Assembly: GCA_051004815.1 (NCBI GenBank)
Contig: JBPCJY010000172.1
Span: 4,456 to 68,455 of the forward strand
DNA from: JBBQXY01 sp051004815
Lineage (GTDB): Bacteria; Chloroflexota; Ktedonobacteria; Ktedonobacterales; Ktedonobacteraceae
Length of the DNA stretch: 64,000 bases
Direction: 5' to 3'
Shown here: piece after piece, positions 9,045-17,594 of the stretch
How positions within the stretch are numbered: the first letter of the stretch is position 1
How the letters are laid out: every line of letters begins with the position of its first letter
Position numbers and translations under genes: made by a program
The notes under the pieces: generated by a model
What the model saw: only the letters and a program-made list of their open reading frames with translations
The model's database searches: none
Told to the model about the DNA's origin: nothing

Positions 9045-9437
9045 GCCATCCATAGCTGGAGTGACCGTCCATTTGTATTCAGCAGGTGGAACAACCCTGC
9101 TGAATACAGCTATCACAGATGCCTATGAGACTACTACTTCTCTGTCTCGTCCAATACACGCTATGTAATCAAACTGGACAATCCAGCCAATTTCACCTCT
9201 GGCCCGCTCAAAGGCTTCCAATTGACAGTTGCTAACCAGGATACCAGTACCCACAGTGCGGACTCCAAAAGCGTATTGCCTATGCCTGGCAATCCCATTG
9301 GGAGAGGAAATTATTCCCAGGTAACCCATAACACAGGAGCAATATCATGCAAACATTGCGAAGCCACAGGTACGTTATTACTCTTACTTTCACCCTCTTA
9401 TTCATCCTACTCAGCCTTCAACTTGGTGGATGGATAG
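9037..9437 (+). pseudogene. Frameshifted SdrD-B-like remainder of the surface protein
   Basis: Removing one C from the run near 9037-9040 restores the frame into GEPSIAGVTVHLYSAGG, a typical SdrD-B continuation. A second, opposite shift near 9125-9128 is needed to reach the downstream stretch SNTRYVIKLDNPANF and beyond. The two shifts compensate, which fits either decay or two single-base sequence errors. The final frame runs on to 9437 and overlaps the sortase start, so the original end of the protein is unclear. Confidence 0.65.
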
Positions 9438-9997
9438 CGGGTCAGTTCTTTCAGACCCCACGATCAGCCAGACCGCTCGGTAGTCTTACGGGCGGCACAC
9501 CCTCTCAAACTTCAGGAACAAGCGGATCAGTTGCTTCCCCAACTACCGATCGACCAGGTTGGCACCTCATCATTCCCACTATCGGGGTCAATGCCTCAAT
9601 CGAGCCAGTGGGAGTGTTGTCAGATGGCAACCTGGCAGTACCTACCCAGCAGCCATGGGATGGAGTGGGCTGGTACAAATATGGTCCATATCCGGGATCT
9701 CATGGGAGTGCGGTTATCGATGGACACCTTGATCGGCCAGGAGGGTCGCCCGCAGTCTTCTGGAAACTGCGAAACCTCCATATTGGAGACATCATCACGG
9801 TCGTCAATGCGGGGGAAAAGCCATTGCATTTCCGCGTTATGAATATGAAGTACTATGCGCCAGATCATGCCCCCTTGCGAACAATATTTGAAAATACGAC
9901 GGGCACCTTCCTCAACCTGATTACCTGTGCTGGGCAGTGGATTCCCAACCAGCATCAAACCACCCTTCGCCTTGTCATCTACACCGCATTGGTTTAG
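9347..9997 (+). CDS. Sortase, class F-like
   Basis: This 216-residue protein has a single N-terminal membrane anchor (about residues 10-32) and a Ser/Thr/Gly/Pro linker. The sortase fold follows: IPTIGVNASIEPVG opens the domain, His appears in GHLDRPGG, the catalytic Cys in LITCAG, and the Arg in TTLRLVIY. Spacing and lack of class A-D signatures suggest class E/F, common in Actinobacteria and Chloroflexota. Sortases cleave LPxTG-like signals and attach proteins to the envelope. The neighbouring protein carries LPPTG, though without the usual C-terminal membrane tail. AGGAG lies 8-10 nt before the ATG. Confidence 0.88.
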   Translation: MQTLRSHRYVITLTFTLLFILLSLQLGGWIAGQFFQTPRSARPLGSLTGGTPSQTSGTSGSVASPTTDRPGWHLIIPTIGVNASIEPVGVLSDGNLAVPTQQPWDGVGWYKYGPYPGSHGSAVIDGHLDRPGGSPAVFWKLRNLHIGDIITVVNAGEKPLHFRVMNMKYYAPDHAPLRTIFENTTGTFLNLITCAGQWIPNQHQTTLRLVIYTALV

Positions 9998-10012
9998 TTC
10001 AAATGATACATC

Positions 10013-10777
10013 TCACAACACAGGTGCCGCCGTGAGATAGATGGCCTCGGTACGGTTGCGAGCATGAAGTTTCTCAAAGATATTCTGGATGTGCTTGTGG
10101 ACGGTTGACTCGGCGATGGCAAGTTCCTTAGCAATTTCGCGGTTTTTCCGCCCTTTGCGCATCAGGTCGAGAATTTCCAACTCGCGGTCGGTGAGTGGGC
10201 GTACTTTGCCTTGTTGATCGACCGACTGCGCAGTTGGTCGTTGGGGAATTTTATACGTTATCGGCGCAGGCTGAATAGATTGGGTGGACCGAGTGGAAAT
10301 CGGTAATTGCTGAGCGAAATCTTGTTCCTGTCCCTGTTCTGCGTGCTGGACAGGTTCAAGCGTGCGCAGGTGAGCTAGCACCCGGCGGGTAAGCGCACGC
10401 GGCATACATAACTCGTCACGAGCCGCGCAGCGAATAGCATGAATGAGTGCCTCTGGTTCCACATCTTTCGTGACGTAGCCTATCGCTCCACGTTGCATAG
10501 CCTGGAAGGCATGATGTTCCTGGTGGGAGCCAGTGAGAATGACGATGCGAGAATTGGGCGAGCAGACTAAAACACGCTCGGTCGCCTCTAAGCCATTACA
10601 ACTGGGCATGTCTAAATCCATCAATACCACGTCGGGTTGTGTTTGCGCTGCTTGTTGCTCCGCCTCTAGCCCATCGCAAGCTTCCGCGACGACTTCCAGA
10701 TCGCTTTCCTTCTCGACAACCTGGCGTATCACGCGGCGGATTAGCGCGTGGTCATCGGCAATTAAAATGCGTACCAT
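10013..10777 (-). CDS. Response regulator, NarL/FixJ family
   Basis: An N-terminal receiver domain (about residues 1-120) has the acidic pair DD near residue 8, the phosphoacceptor Asp in VVLMDLDMP and the Lys in VTKDV. A poorly conserved linker of about 70 residues follows. A LuxR-type helix-turn-helix (LTDRELEILDLM...ESTVHKHIQNIF) covers the last 65 residues. It is a DNA-binding transcription factor switched by phosphorylation. No histidine kinase is adjacent, so the partner is unknown. It converges with the sortase gene, leaving only 15 nt between them. Confidence 0.92.
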   Translation of the reverse strand: MVRILIADDHALIRRVIRQVVEKESDLEVVAEACDGLEAEQQAAQTQPDVVLMDLDMPSCNGLEATERVLVCSPNSRIVILTGSHQEHHAFQAMQRGAIGYVTKDVEPEALIHAIRCAARDELCMPRALTRRVLAHLRTLEPVQHAEQGQEQDFAQQLPISTRSTQSIQPAPITYKIPQRPTAQSVDQQGKVRPLTDRELEILDLMRKGRKNREIAKELAIAESTVHKHIQNIFEKLHARNRTEAIYLTAAPVL

Positions 10778-11167
10778 CTTTTGTACATACCCTTTCTATC
10801 TATTACACCCCTCAAAAATGAGATGGACGTATTACCATAAATATATACACTGTACACTGTACTACTGATGCCAAGAGGCAAGCGGCGATACTTTTCTGGT
10901 GGGCGTTTGTGCGATAAGGTGAATCTTACGCAGTTGGGGGTAGCGTTTGCGCGGATAACGTGCCAGCGGTGTTGGAGTAGGGGTAACAAAGAGGAGATTT
11001 CCCAGCGGCAGATGTGTGAAGGCATGCGGATAGAGGTATATACGATGATGACGTATTCTCGGCAGCATTGTTCTTCCTCCTCCCACTCCATTCCCTCACC
11101 GTGAGTATAGCCGATTTCTCTGTCTTTGGGAAGGGTCTCAGAAGAGGGAAAACGCGGCAAATTTTTC
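10778..11167. other. Intergenic region without a supported gene
   Basis: Overlapping open frames here on both strands resemble nothing I know and lack ribosome sites. The stretch separates the divergent regulator and rpsB. Confidence 0.4.
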
Positions 11168-11196
11168 TTGCTAAATCAACCCTTTTGTGTTATACT
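11168..11196 (+). promoter_or_regulatory. Sigma70-type promoter of the rpsB cluster
   Basis: TTGCTA (11168-11173) and TATACT (11191-11196) are separated by exactly 17 bp. The predicted transcript starts near 11203, about 180 nt before rpsB. Confidence 0.75.
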
Positions 11197-11202
11197 TTCG
11201 AG

Positions 11203-11382
11203 TTAGCAGGAGGCATCTCCTGCGTATGTATGATTGCAGTAAAATCATAGCATTAAGTACACACGCTTTCTGACCAGCGGAAGCCCTGGTACCCCTTCAA
11301 TGTTTGTGGTAGGGTTCTGCCTTGGGGACCCTTGCGCTGGGATGTTAAGAAGAAAGCGGAGGATCAAAGGGAGGATCCGTTT
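11203..11382 (+). promoter_or_regulatory. Structured rpsB leader, candidate autoregulatory element
   Basis: A perfect 7-bp hairpin (11206-11212 with 11217-11223) lies at the very 5' end of the predicted transcript. A second 7-bp stem, with one wobble, pairs 11311-11317 with 11326-11332 and is followed by the GGGAGG ribosome site at 11370-11375. Ribosomal-protein S2 leaders are known regulators in other bacteria. I cannot tell whether this one matches a described class. Confidence 0.45.
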
Positions 11383-12273
11383 TTGGCAAATATTATCTCG
11401 ATGAAGCAGCTTCTGGAGGCTGGTGTTCACTTCGGACATCAAACGCGTCGCTGGAATCCCAAAATGCAGCCGTTCATCTTTATGGATCGCAATGGCATTC
11501 ATATCATCGACTTGCAGCAGACGGTCACGCGTCTCAATGACGCGTATAAGTTTGTGGAGCAGCTCGTCGCTAATGGTGGGACTATTCTCTTCGTTGGCAC
11601 CAAAAAGCAGGCCCAGGAGGCAGTGGCGGAAGAGGCCAAACGTTGCGGCATGTACTATGTGAATCAGCGTTGGCTTGGTGGCATGCTCACCAACTTCCAA
11701 ACCATTCAATTGCGTATCCGCTACCTGCGTGAGCTTGAAGCCCGTCGCGACCGTGGTGATTTTGAACGATTACCCAAAAAAGAAGTCCAGCGCTTGACGG
11801 ACGACATGAATCGCTTGGAGCGTATTCTAGGTGGCATCAAAGATATGCGCCGCCTGCCGAATGCACTCTTTATCGTGGATACGCGTAAAGAACGCACCGC
11901 GGTTTTAGAGGCCCGCCGTCTGGAAATCCCCATCATTGCTCTCGCTGACACCAACTGCGACCCCGATGAGATGGATTATCCTATCCCTGCCAACGATGAT
12001 GCTATTCGCGCCGTACGCTTGCTCTGCGCCAAGATTGCGGATGCAGCAGTGGAAGGACGCCGCGAACTTGAGGCCCGCCAGAAGGACGAAGAGCCGAAAG
12101 AAAGCGAGCTAGCAGAGACAACTACCCCACCCGAAATCACGGAAGCGGAACTGACAGCGGCTTCTGAAGCTTTACCTGCGGTTCCCGAAGCTTTACCAGT
12201 AGTTGAACCGGTGAGTGAGGAAGTCGTTGAGACTCCTGCTGAACCCGAATTGGTAGCCAAAGAGGCACACTAA
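11383..12273 (+). CDS. rpsB: 30S ribosomal protein S2
   Basis: The signature MKQLLEAGVHFGHQTRRWNPKM stands near the N-terminus. The TTG at 11383 gives the expected start (ANIISMKQLL) and has GGGAGG 7 nt upstream; the in-frame ATG at 11332 adds an untypical extension. From the TTG the protein is 296 residues. The conserved S2 core ends near residue 235, and the remainder is a Glu/Pro/Ala/Val-rich acidic tail not found in most S2 proteins. S2 binds the small subunit and is required for translation initiation. It heads the conserved rpsB-tsf-pyrH-frr order. Confidence 0.97.
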   Translation: MANIISMKQLLEAGVHFGHQTRRWNPKMQPFIFMDRNGIHIIDLQQTVTRLNDAYKFVEQLVANGGTILFVGTKKQAQEAVAEEAKRCGMYYVNQRWLGGMLTNFQTIQLRIRYLRELEARRDRGDFERLPKKEVQRLTDDMNRLERILGGIKDMRRLPNALFIVDTRKERTAVLEARRLEIPIIALADTNCDPDEMDYPIPANDDAIRAVRLLCAKIADAAVEGRRELEARQKDEEPKESELAETTTPPEITEAELTAASEALPAVPEALPVVEPVSEEVVETPAEPELVAKEAH

Positions 12274-12288
12274 ATACAACACACGTAT

Positions 12289-12355
12289 GGCGGGAGGTAA
12301 GAGGTGGCCCCGGTAAAGCCCTGCTTTACTTTGGCCCTCCTGCCTCCCGCCTTTT
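12289..12355 (+). terminator. Terminator/attenuator between rpsB and tsf
   Basis: An outer 9-bp stem (12289-12297 with 12343-12351) encloses further pairing, including a 7-bp stem 12313-12319 with 12323-12329, and ends in TTTT. It would reduce readthrough from rpsB, and tsf has its own promoter just downstream. Confidence 0.75.
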
Positions 12356-12419
12356 CCTGTAACACACATTACCGTACATTTGTCAAGCACTCGGATACCA
12401 AAAAAATGGACAGAGGTCG

Positions 12420-12449
12420 TTGTACTTCCATTCATCATCTGAGTAGAAT
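12420..12449 (+). promoter_or_regulatory. Promoter for tsf
   Basis: TTGTAC (12420-12425) and TAGAAT (12444-12449) are 18 bp apart, giving a start near 12456, about 26 nt before tsf. Confidence 0.5.
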
Positions 12450-12481
12450 AGAATAATGAGATTGAGGAGCAAAGACACGCT

Positions 12482-13078
12482 ATGAACTACGCTGCCACGG
12501 ATGTAAAAAAGTTGCGCGATGAGACGGGCGCAACGCCTCTTGATTGTAAAAATGCGCTGATGACTGCTAACAGTTGGGAAGAGGCAATCAAGCTTGTCGA
12601 AGCCAGGACGGCTAAGAAAGCGGACAAAATGATGTCCGCCGACCGCGAGACCAAGCAAGGGGGCGTCTTCTCGTATATCCACCATAACAATAGCCTGGGC
12701 GTCCTGTTGGAGCTCAACTGTAACACTGACTTTGTCGCTCGCAGTGAGGCGTTCCGTCAATTGGCCAGTGACCTGGCACTGCAAATTGCTGGCGTTGCTC
12801 CTACCTATATCAACTACGAAGATGTACCGGCAGACGTTGTCGCAGCGGCACGGCAAGCTATCGAGGAAGACCCTTCTATGGCGCGTGTTCCCGAGGCGAA
12901 GCGTGAAGAGGTCATTGGCAACAAACTCAAGAAGGCCCTGGGCGGGCAGGTATTGATGATGCAACCATGGGTGAAGGACGATGCAGTGGTGGTTGGTGAT
13001 CTTGTCAGCAAAACGATTGCTGAGACTGGCGAGAAAATTGTTCTGCGCCGCTTCAGCCGCTTTGAACTGGGCAAGTAA
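12482..13078 (+). CDS. tsf: Elongation factor Ts
   Basis: EF-Ts recycles EF-Tu-GDP to EF-Tu-GTP. The 198-residue product begins with a UBA-like domain carrying KKLRDETGA and the motif around DCKNALM. The dimerisation core with LLELNCNTDFVARSE (near residue 80) follows. At about 200 residues it is the short form common in Gram-positives and Chloroflexota, compared with about 280 in E. coli. AGGAG lies at 12465-12469. Confidence 0.97.
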   Translation: MNYAATDVKKLRDETGATPLDCKNALMTANSWEEAIKLVEARTAKKADKMMSADRETKQGGVFSYIHHNNSLGVLLELNCNTDFVARSEAFRQLASDLALQIAGVAPTYINYEDVPADVVAAARQAIEEDPSMARVPEAKREEVIGNKLKKALGGQVLMMQPWVKDDAVVVGDLVSKTIAETGEKIVLRRFSRFELGK

Positions 13079-13109
13079 AGCGTAATGTCGCATGGGAGTA
13101 CAAGGAAAC

Positions 13110-13865
13110 ATGTCTGAACAGACTTCATCCCTGGCATATCAACGTATCCTGCTAAAGTTGAGCGGTGAGGCTCTCTGCTCTCGCCAAGGGTATGGCATAG
13201 ACGCCGAAACCGTGCGCCGTGTCGCACTGGAGGTCAAGCGCGTCTATGATCTTGGCGTGCAGGTGGCAATGGTCATTGGTGGGGGCAATATCTGGCGTGG
13301 GGCAGATGCCGCCGCGACGGGTATTGACCGTGCTACTGCCGACTATATGGGGATGCTGGCGACGGTGATGAACTCGCTAGCTATGCAGGACGCAATGGAA
13401 AAATTGGGCATTGTGACCCGCGTACAGACGGCTATTGAAATGCCGCCTGTCGCCGAGCCTTTTATTCGTCGTCGTGCGGTACGCCATCTCGAAAAGGGGC
13501 GTGTCGTAATCCTGGCGGCGGGTAGTGGCAACCCGTTCTTTACAACGGATACTGCCGCGGCTCTGCGTGCGGTCGAACTGAATGCGCAAATTTTGCTCAA
13601 AGCGACCAAAGTGGATGGTGTCTATGATGATGATCCCATGCGTAACCCAAAGGCTCGTAAGTTCGAGGAATTGAGCTATATGCGGGCACTGAACATGGGG
13701 CTAAAAGTCATGGATAGCACCGCACTCTCACTGTGCAAGGATAATCATCTTCCCATTGTGGTGTTCAACCTCAATCAGGAAGGTGCATTAGAGGGCATTA
13801 TGCGCGGTGAGAAATGTGGGACGCTGGTTCATGAATTGACGGAGCCTCAGTGGGACGTAAGGTAG
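13110..13865 (+). CDS. pyrH: UMP kinase
   Basis: PyrH phosphorylates UMP to UDP in pyrimidine nucleotide synthesis. The amino-acid-kinase fold shows ILLKLSGEAL near the N-terminus, GGGNIWRG, the TADYMGMLATVMN segment, and the GNPFFTTDTAAALRA region that binds nucleotide. From ATG 13110 it is 251 residues, close to the usual 240. GGGAG lies 11 nt upstream. An in-frame ATG at 13092 is possible but has a poorer site. The order tsf-pyrH-frr is the standard bacterial one. Confidence 0.96.
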   Translation: MSEQTSSLAYQRILLKLSGEALCSRQGYGIDAETVRRVALEVKRVYDLGVQVAMVIGGGNIWRGADAAATGIDRATADYMGMLATVMNSLAMQDAMEKLGIVTRVQTAIEMPPVAEPFIRRRAVRHLEKGRVVILAAGSGNPFFTTDTAAALRAVELNAQILLKATKVDGVYDDDPMRNPKARKFEELSYMRALNMGLKVMDSTALSLCKDNHLPIVVFNLNQEGALEGIMRGEKCGTLVHELTEPQWDVR

Positions 13866-13924
13866 AGACGGCTCTTGTAGCCGCTCGGATGTTTAGCCGG
13901 GCACTCCTCTCAGGGTGCCTCTAC
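13862..13924 (+). promoter_or_regulatory. Candidate three-way-junction structure in the frr leader
   Basis: GTAGAG (13862-13867) can pair with CTCTAC (13919-13924). Inside it lie a 5-bp hairpin (13869-13873 with 13879-13883) and a second stem (13900-13904 with 13915-13919). The frr ribosome site follows within a few bases. Confidence 0.4.
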
Positions 13925-13938
13925 GAGGGAGCATTACT

Positions 13939-14499
13939 ATGGCAGCAGAAGAGATATTTGACGATGCAGAACGGCGTATGCACAAAGCAGTGGATGTCCT
14001 GAAACAGGATTTGGCGGCGATTCGCACTGGTCGCGCCAGTGCCGCTCTGGTAGATCGTATTCAGATCGATTATTATGGCACACTGACCCCGATTAACCAG
14101 GTTTCGCAAATTAGCGTACCCGAGGCGCGGCTCATCGTCATTCAGCCGTATGAGCGAAAACTCTTAATTGATATTGAGAAAGCGATCCAAAAATCTGATC
14201 TTGGCGTCAATCCCAATAACGATGGACAGGTGATTCGCCTGAATATCCCGCCTCTCAACGAGGAAAGGCGGCGTGATATGGTGAAGATGGTCCATAAGAA
14301 ATTGGACGAGCACAAAGTTGCCGTGCGCAACATTCGCCGTGACACGCAGGATAAGCTACGAGATCGCGAAAAGAAGAAAGAAATTACCGAGGACGAGCTG
14401 AAACGTAGCACCGAGCGTCTACAGAAGCTCACCGACCGCTTCATCGATGAGATGGATAAAGTCGGGAAAACCAAGGAACTGGAGATTCTGGAGGTCTAG
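13939..14499 (+). CDS. frr: Ribosome recycling factor
   Basis: RRF splits post-termination ribosomes together with EF-G. The 186-residue product has the family's usual length. It shows the RTGRASAALVDRI motif, the YYGTLTPINQ stretch, and the IRLNIPPLNEERRRDMVK and AVRNIRRD regions of the three-helix bundle. The ATG at 13939 has GAGGGAG 7 nt upstream and is preferred over the in-frame ATG at 13915. uppS starts 2 nt after its stop, so the two are translationally close. Confidence 0.97.
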   Translation: MAAEEIFDDAERRMHKAVDVLKQDLAAIRTGRASAALVDRIQIDYYGTLTPINQVSQISVPEARLIVIQPYERKLLIDIEKAIQKSDLGVNPNNDGQVIRLNIPPLNEERRRDMVKMVHKKLDEHKVAVRNIRRDTQDKLRDREKKKEITEDELKRSTERLQKLTDRFIDEMDKVGKTKELEILEV

Positions 14500-14501
14500 C
14501 A

Positions 14502-15302
14502 TTGACCAAGATACAAAATCTTTTTCCCTCATCGCATGGGAAAGAGAATGCGCAGTCACAAACCGTTGCATCTGAGCAACCAACACACTCGTTGCGCCAT
14601 CTGGCCATTATTATGGATGGCAATGGGCGCTGGGCCACAAAACGTCACTTACCACGCCTGGCTGGTCACAAAGCGGGCGTGACGGCCTTACGCCGCGTCT
14701 TAGAGTGTGCCTCCGATGAAAACATTGGAATGCTCAGCGTGTATGCTTTTTCAACGGAGAATTGGGGACGCCCTCGCATCGAAGTCGATGGCTTGATGCG
14801 CCTCTTTTGGGAGACGATTCGCTCTGATTTGGAGAAGTTACATCGTGATGGAGTGCGTCTGCGCCATCTTGGCCGTTTGCAGGACCTCTCTCCTGATATC
14901 CAACGCGCTGTGCGAGACTCGGTAGAGCTTACTCGTAATAATACGCGTATCGGTCTGAATGTTTGTTTTAACTATGGTGGGCGAGCCGAACTTGTAGACG
15001 CCATTCGTCAAATCATCGCTGATGGACGTAACCCCGAAACCATAACGGAAGAATTGATTAGCTCCTACCTGTACACACGCGATTTACCCGACCCTGAGAT
15101 GGTCATTCGCACGGCTGGCGAGATGCGTGTGAGCAATTTCCTGTTGTGGCAATCAGCCTATAGCGAATATTACGCGACGTCGACGCTATGGCCTGATTTT
15201 GGACGAGAAGACCTGCGCGAAGCGATAGATAGTTACCATCAACGACAACGACGTTTTGGCCGCCTTCCTGTTCCCCCAACCGCTGTCGCGCAAGGAGAAT
15301 AG
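14502..15302 (+). CDS. uppS: Isoprenyl (undecaprenyl) diphosphate synthase
   Basis: UppS adds isopentenyl units in cis to make the C50/C55 lipid carrier for peptidoglycan. The hallmark IIMDGNGRWA, with the catalytic Asp, is near residue 35. HKAGVTALRRVLE and YAFSTENWGRP follow. The C-terminal substrate region, DPEMVIRTAGEMRVSNFLLWQ, carries Met where the usual sequence is GE-x-R-x-SNF. The start is TTG 14502 with GGAGG 7 nt upstream. It overlaps no neighbour and is followed 4 nt later by cdsA. Confidence 0.95.
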   Translation: MTKIQNLFPSSHGKENAQSQTVASEQPTHSLRHLAIIMDGNGRWATKRHLPRLAGHKAGVTALRRVLECASDENIGMLSVYAFSTENWGRPRIEVDGLMRLFWETIRSDLEKLHRDGVRLRHLGRLQDLSPDIQRAVRDSVELTRNNTRIGLNVCFNYGGRAELVDAIRQIIADGRNPETITEELISSYLYTRDLPDPEMVIRTAGEMRVSNFLLWQSAYSEYYATSTLWPDFGREDLREAIDSYHQRQRRFGRLPVPPTAVAQGE

Positions 15303-15306
15303 GTGC

Positions 15307-16215
15307 GTGCAACGCGCAACTGAGGATAATCCATCACCTGCACCTGAGAAGGGCAAGGGACAATGGCGCAGTTCAGTAGGTCAACGCTGGCTTACTGCTG
15401 GCATTGCTATTCCTCTTGTCCTCTTATTTGTCTGGTTCGGTGGTTGGGGGGCTTTTGCTGGCACGCTTCTGGTGACGGCATTAGCGGCGTTTGAGCTCCA
15501 TAACATGATGCTTCACGCGGGATATCGCCCTCTCATTGTAGTCAGCCTGGGCTTGAACGCTCTTTTCCTGGTTTCAGCGATGTTCCCAGCACAACGTCTC
15601 TTCATCCTTGAAGTTGGTTTTGGGGCGACCTTGCTGGTATCATTTACGTGGCTCTTTTTTCGCAAAAACCTGGAGGGCGCGTTGCTTGACTGGGCATTGA
15701 CGCTGTCACTCCCTCTATATCTAGGTTGGTCTATGAGCCTTTTCCTCCTGCTGCGTGGCTATGAATCCGCCACATTTCAGGGCTTTGGTGGTGCCTGGAT
15801 ATTCTTGCCACGGGGAGTATGGTGGCTCCTGGTAGTCTTGTTGGGCGTCTGGGGTTCCGATAGTGCCGCCTTTTTCTCAGGCCACTATTTCGGCAGGCAC
15901 AAATTGGCACCGCGCATCAGTCCAGCTAAAACCTGGGAAGGGGCCATTGGTGGCCTTGTGCTTTCAATCGTTGCCGCCCTACTCTTGACCGTCATACCCC
16001 TGGGTGTTCCCTGGTACCTGGCGATTTTGCTCGGTATCCTCATCGGCATTGCCGCTGTGCTGGGAGACCTGGCCGAATCACTGCTCAAGCGTCAAACCAA
16101 TGTCAAGGATAGTGGGCAACTTATGCCAGGACATGGAGGAATGCTAGACCGCATCGACAGCCTCTTGTTTGCCGTCATCGTGGTCTACATCTTCGCACAA
16201 TTTGTTGGAAGGTAG
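15307..16215 (+). CDS. cdsA: Phosphatidate cytidylyltransferase
   Basis: CdsA makes CDP-diacylglycerol from phosphatidate and CTP in the membrane. Several hydrophobic segments (about eight) fill the protein. The C-terminal signature with LLKRQTNVKDSG, then PGHGGMLDRIDS, is intact. GTG 15307 is preceded by AAGGAG 10 nt away and gives 302 residues; the open frame extends upstream into uppS but without a better start. The gene belongs to the frr-uppS-cdsA-dxr-rseP run. Confidence 0.94.
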   Translation: MQRATEDNPSPAPEKGKGQWRSSVGQRWLTAGIAIPLVLLFVWFGGWGAFAGTLLVTALAAFELHNMMLHAGYRPLIVVSLGLNALFLVSAMFPAQRLFILEVGFGATLLVSFTWLFFRKNLEGALLDWALTLSLPLYLGWSMSLFLLLRGYESATFQGFGGAWIFLPRGVWWLLVVLLGVWGSDSAAFFSGHYFGRHKLAPRISPAKTWEGAIGGLVLSIVAALLLTVIPLGVPWYLAILLGILIGIAAVLGDLAESLLKRQTNVKDSGQLMPGHGGMLDRIDSLLFAVIVVYIFAQFVGR

Positions 16216-16245
16216 AGGCGCAATACAGTATTCATTGCGCCCCTC
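16212..16245 (+). repeat. Short intergenic palindrome after cdsA, GTAGAGRCGCAAT type
   Basis: The cdsA stop codon sits inside GTAGAGGCGCAAT, and GCGCAAT (16218-16224) pairs with ATTGCGC (16234-16240). A similar unit follows the stop codon of the permease at 40260. No T-run follows, so it is not an obvious terminator. Confidence 0.5.
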
Positions 16246-16392
16246 TCGGCGGCTACGTGCTATAATCTATTATGAGGATGATAATTTACCGATTGTACAT
16301 TGCGCTCTACTCATCTAACTCAGGCAAACCAACGTACCTGAATATAGCATACGCTCTTAAAAATAACAATCACTTGTGGATAGAAGAGATAC

Positions 16393-17574
16393 ATGACCCA
16401 ATTTCCAAAACGTATCGCATTGCTCGGTAGCACTGGCTCGATTGGACAACAAACACTGGACGTTGTGCGGTGCTTTCCTGAGCATTTTCGTATTGTGGCT
16501 CTGGCCGCACGGAGCAATGTCGCACTGCTGGCACAACAAGTGCAGGAGTTTAACCCCTCACTGGTAGCGTGCTTTGCCGATTCACCGACAGCGGAAGAGG
16601 CAGCGCGTGCCGCCTTCCCACACGTTGTACTGGGTGAGCAAGGCCTGATGGATGCGGCAACTCATCCCGATGCTGATATTGTCGTCGCGGCTACCTCTGG
16701 CCTGATGGGCCTTGCCCCAACCCTGGCAGCTATTGACGCAGGTAAGACCATCGCTTTAGCCAATAAAGAGACGTTGGTGATGGCTGGCCATCTGGTGATG
16801 CAAGCGGCACAACGTGCAGGCGTGTCCATCCTCCCTGTGGACAGCGAACATAGTGCCATCTGGCAGAGCTTGCGCGGCGAACGGGCAGAAGATGTCCGTC
16901 GGTTGCTGCTGACCGCCTCCGGTGGGCCATTCCGCCGCTCTACATTGGAACACATTCGTACCGTCACCGTAGAGCAAGCCCTGGCTCATCCGACCTGGCA
17001 CATGGGGCCAAAGATAACGATTGACTCTGCCACGCTGATGAATAAAGGCTTAGAGGTACTCGAGGCCCATTGGCTCTTTGCTATCCCATATGAGCGCATT
17101 GAGGTCGTGGTTCATCCTGAAAGTATCATCCACTCGATGGTTGAATTTGTGGATGGCTCGTTCAAAATGCAAGCTAGCTTGCCAAGTATGCACCTGCCTA
17201 TCATGGATGCATTAAGTTATCCTGATCGGCTCAATACAGCTCAGACCGACCTTGTGCGAGAACTGCGCTGGGCAGAGGTGGCTCGGCTCAATTTTGAAGC
17301 ACTGGATGTTGTGCGTTTCCCCTGCTTCCGTCTGGCATTGGAGGCGGCGCAACGTGGAGGTACCTACCCATCTGTACTGGTAGGGGCCGATGAAGAGGCC
17401 GTTGCCCTCTTCCTCTCTGGTAAAATTGGTTTGCCGCGTATCGCGGAACTGATAGAAGATGCCCTGACACGGCACCAATCAGTGGAGCAGCCGGACGTTG
17501 CCACTATTATGGCTGCGTCAGATTGGGCGCGTCGGACGACACGAGAACTCTATGCACAACACATTGCATTATAA
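16393..17574 (+). CDS. dxr: 1-deoxy-D-xylulose 5-phosphate reductoisomerase
   Basis: Dxr converts DXP to 2-C-methyl-D-erythritol 4-phosphate with NADPH, the second MEP step and the target of fosmidomycin. The NADPH motif GSTGSIGQQTLDV is at the N-terminus and ANKETLVMAG lies near residue 125. The metal/substrate segment LPVDSEHSAIWQ, the TASGGPFR loop and the HPTWHMGPKITIDSATLMNKGLE block are all present. The length of 393 residues is standard. The next gene, rseP, starts 20 nt after the stop. Confidence 0.97.
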   Translation: MTQFPKRIALLGSTGSIGQQTLDVVRCFPEHFRIVALAARSNVALLAQQVQEFNPSLVACFADSPTAEEAARAAFPHVVLGEQGLMDAATHPDADIVVAATSGLMGLAPTLAAIDAGKTIALANKETLVMAGHLVMQAAQRAGVSILPVDSEHSAIWQSLRGERAEDVRRLLLTASGGPFRRSTLEHIRTVTVEQALAHPTWHMGPKITIDSATLMNKGLEVLEAHWLFAIPYERIEVVVHPESIIHSMVEFVDGSFKMQASLPSMHLPIMDALSYPDRLNTAQTDLVRELRWAEVARLNFEALDVVRFPCFRLALEAAQRGGTYPSVLVGADEEAVALFLSGKIGLPRIAELIEDALTRHQSVEQPDVATIMAASDWARRTTRELYAQHIAL

Positions 17575-17594
17575 ACGACCGAAGGAAAAATATT

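Noticed and set aside
10762..11160. 132-residue minus-strand frame upstream of the LuxR-type regulator
   Set aside because: Odd composition, no ribosome site, overlaps the regulator start and the promoter region.
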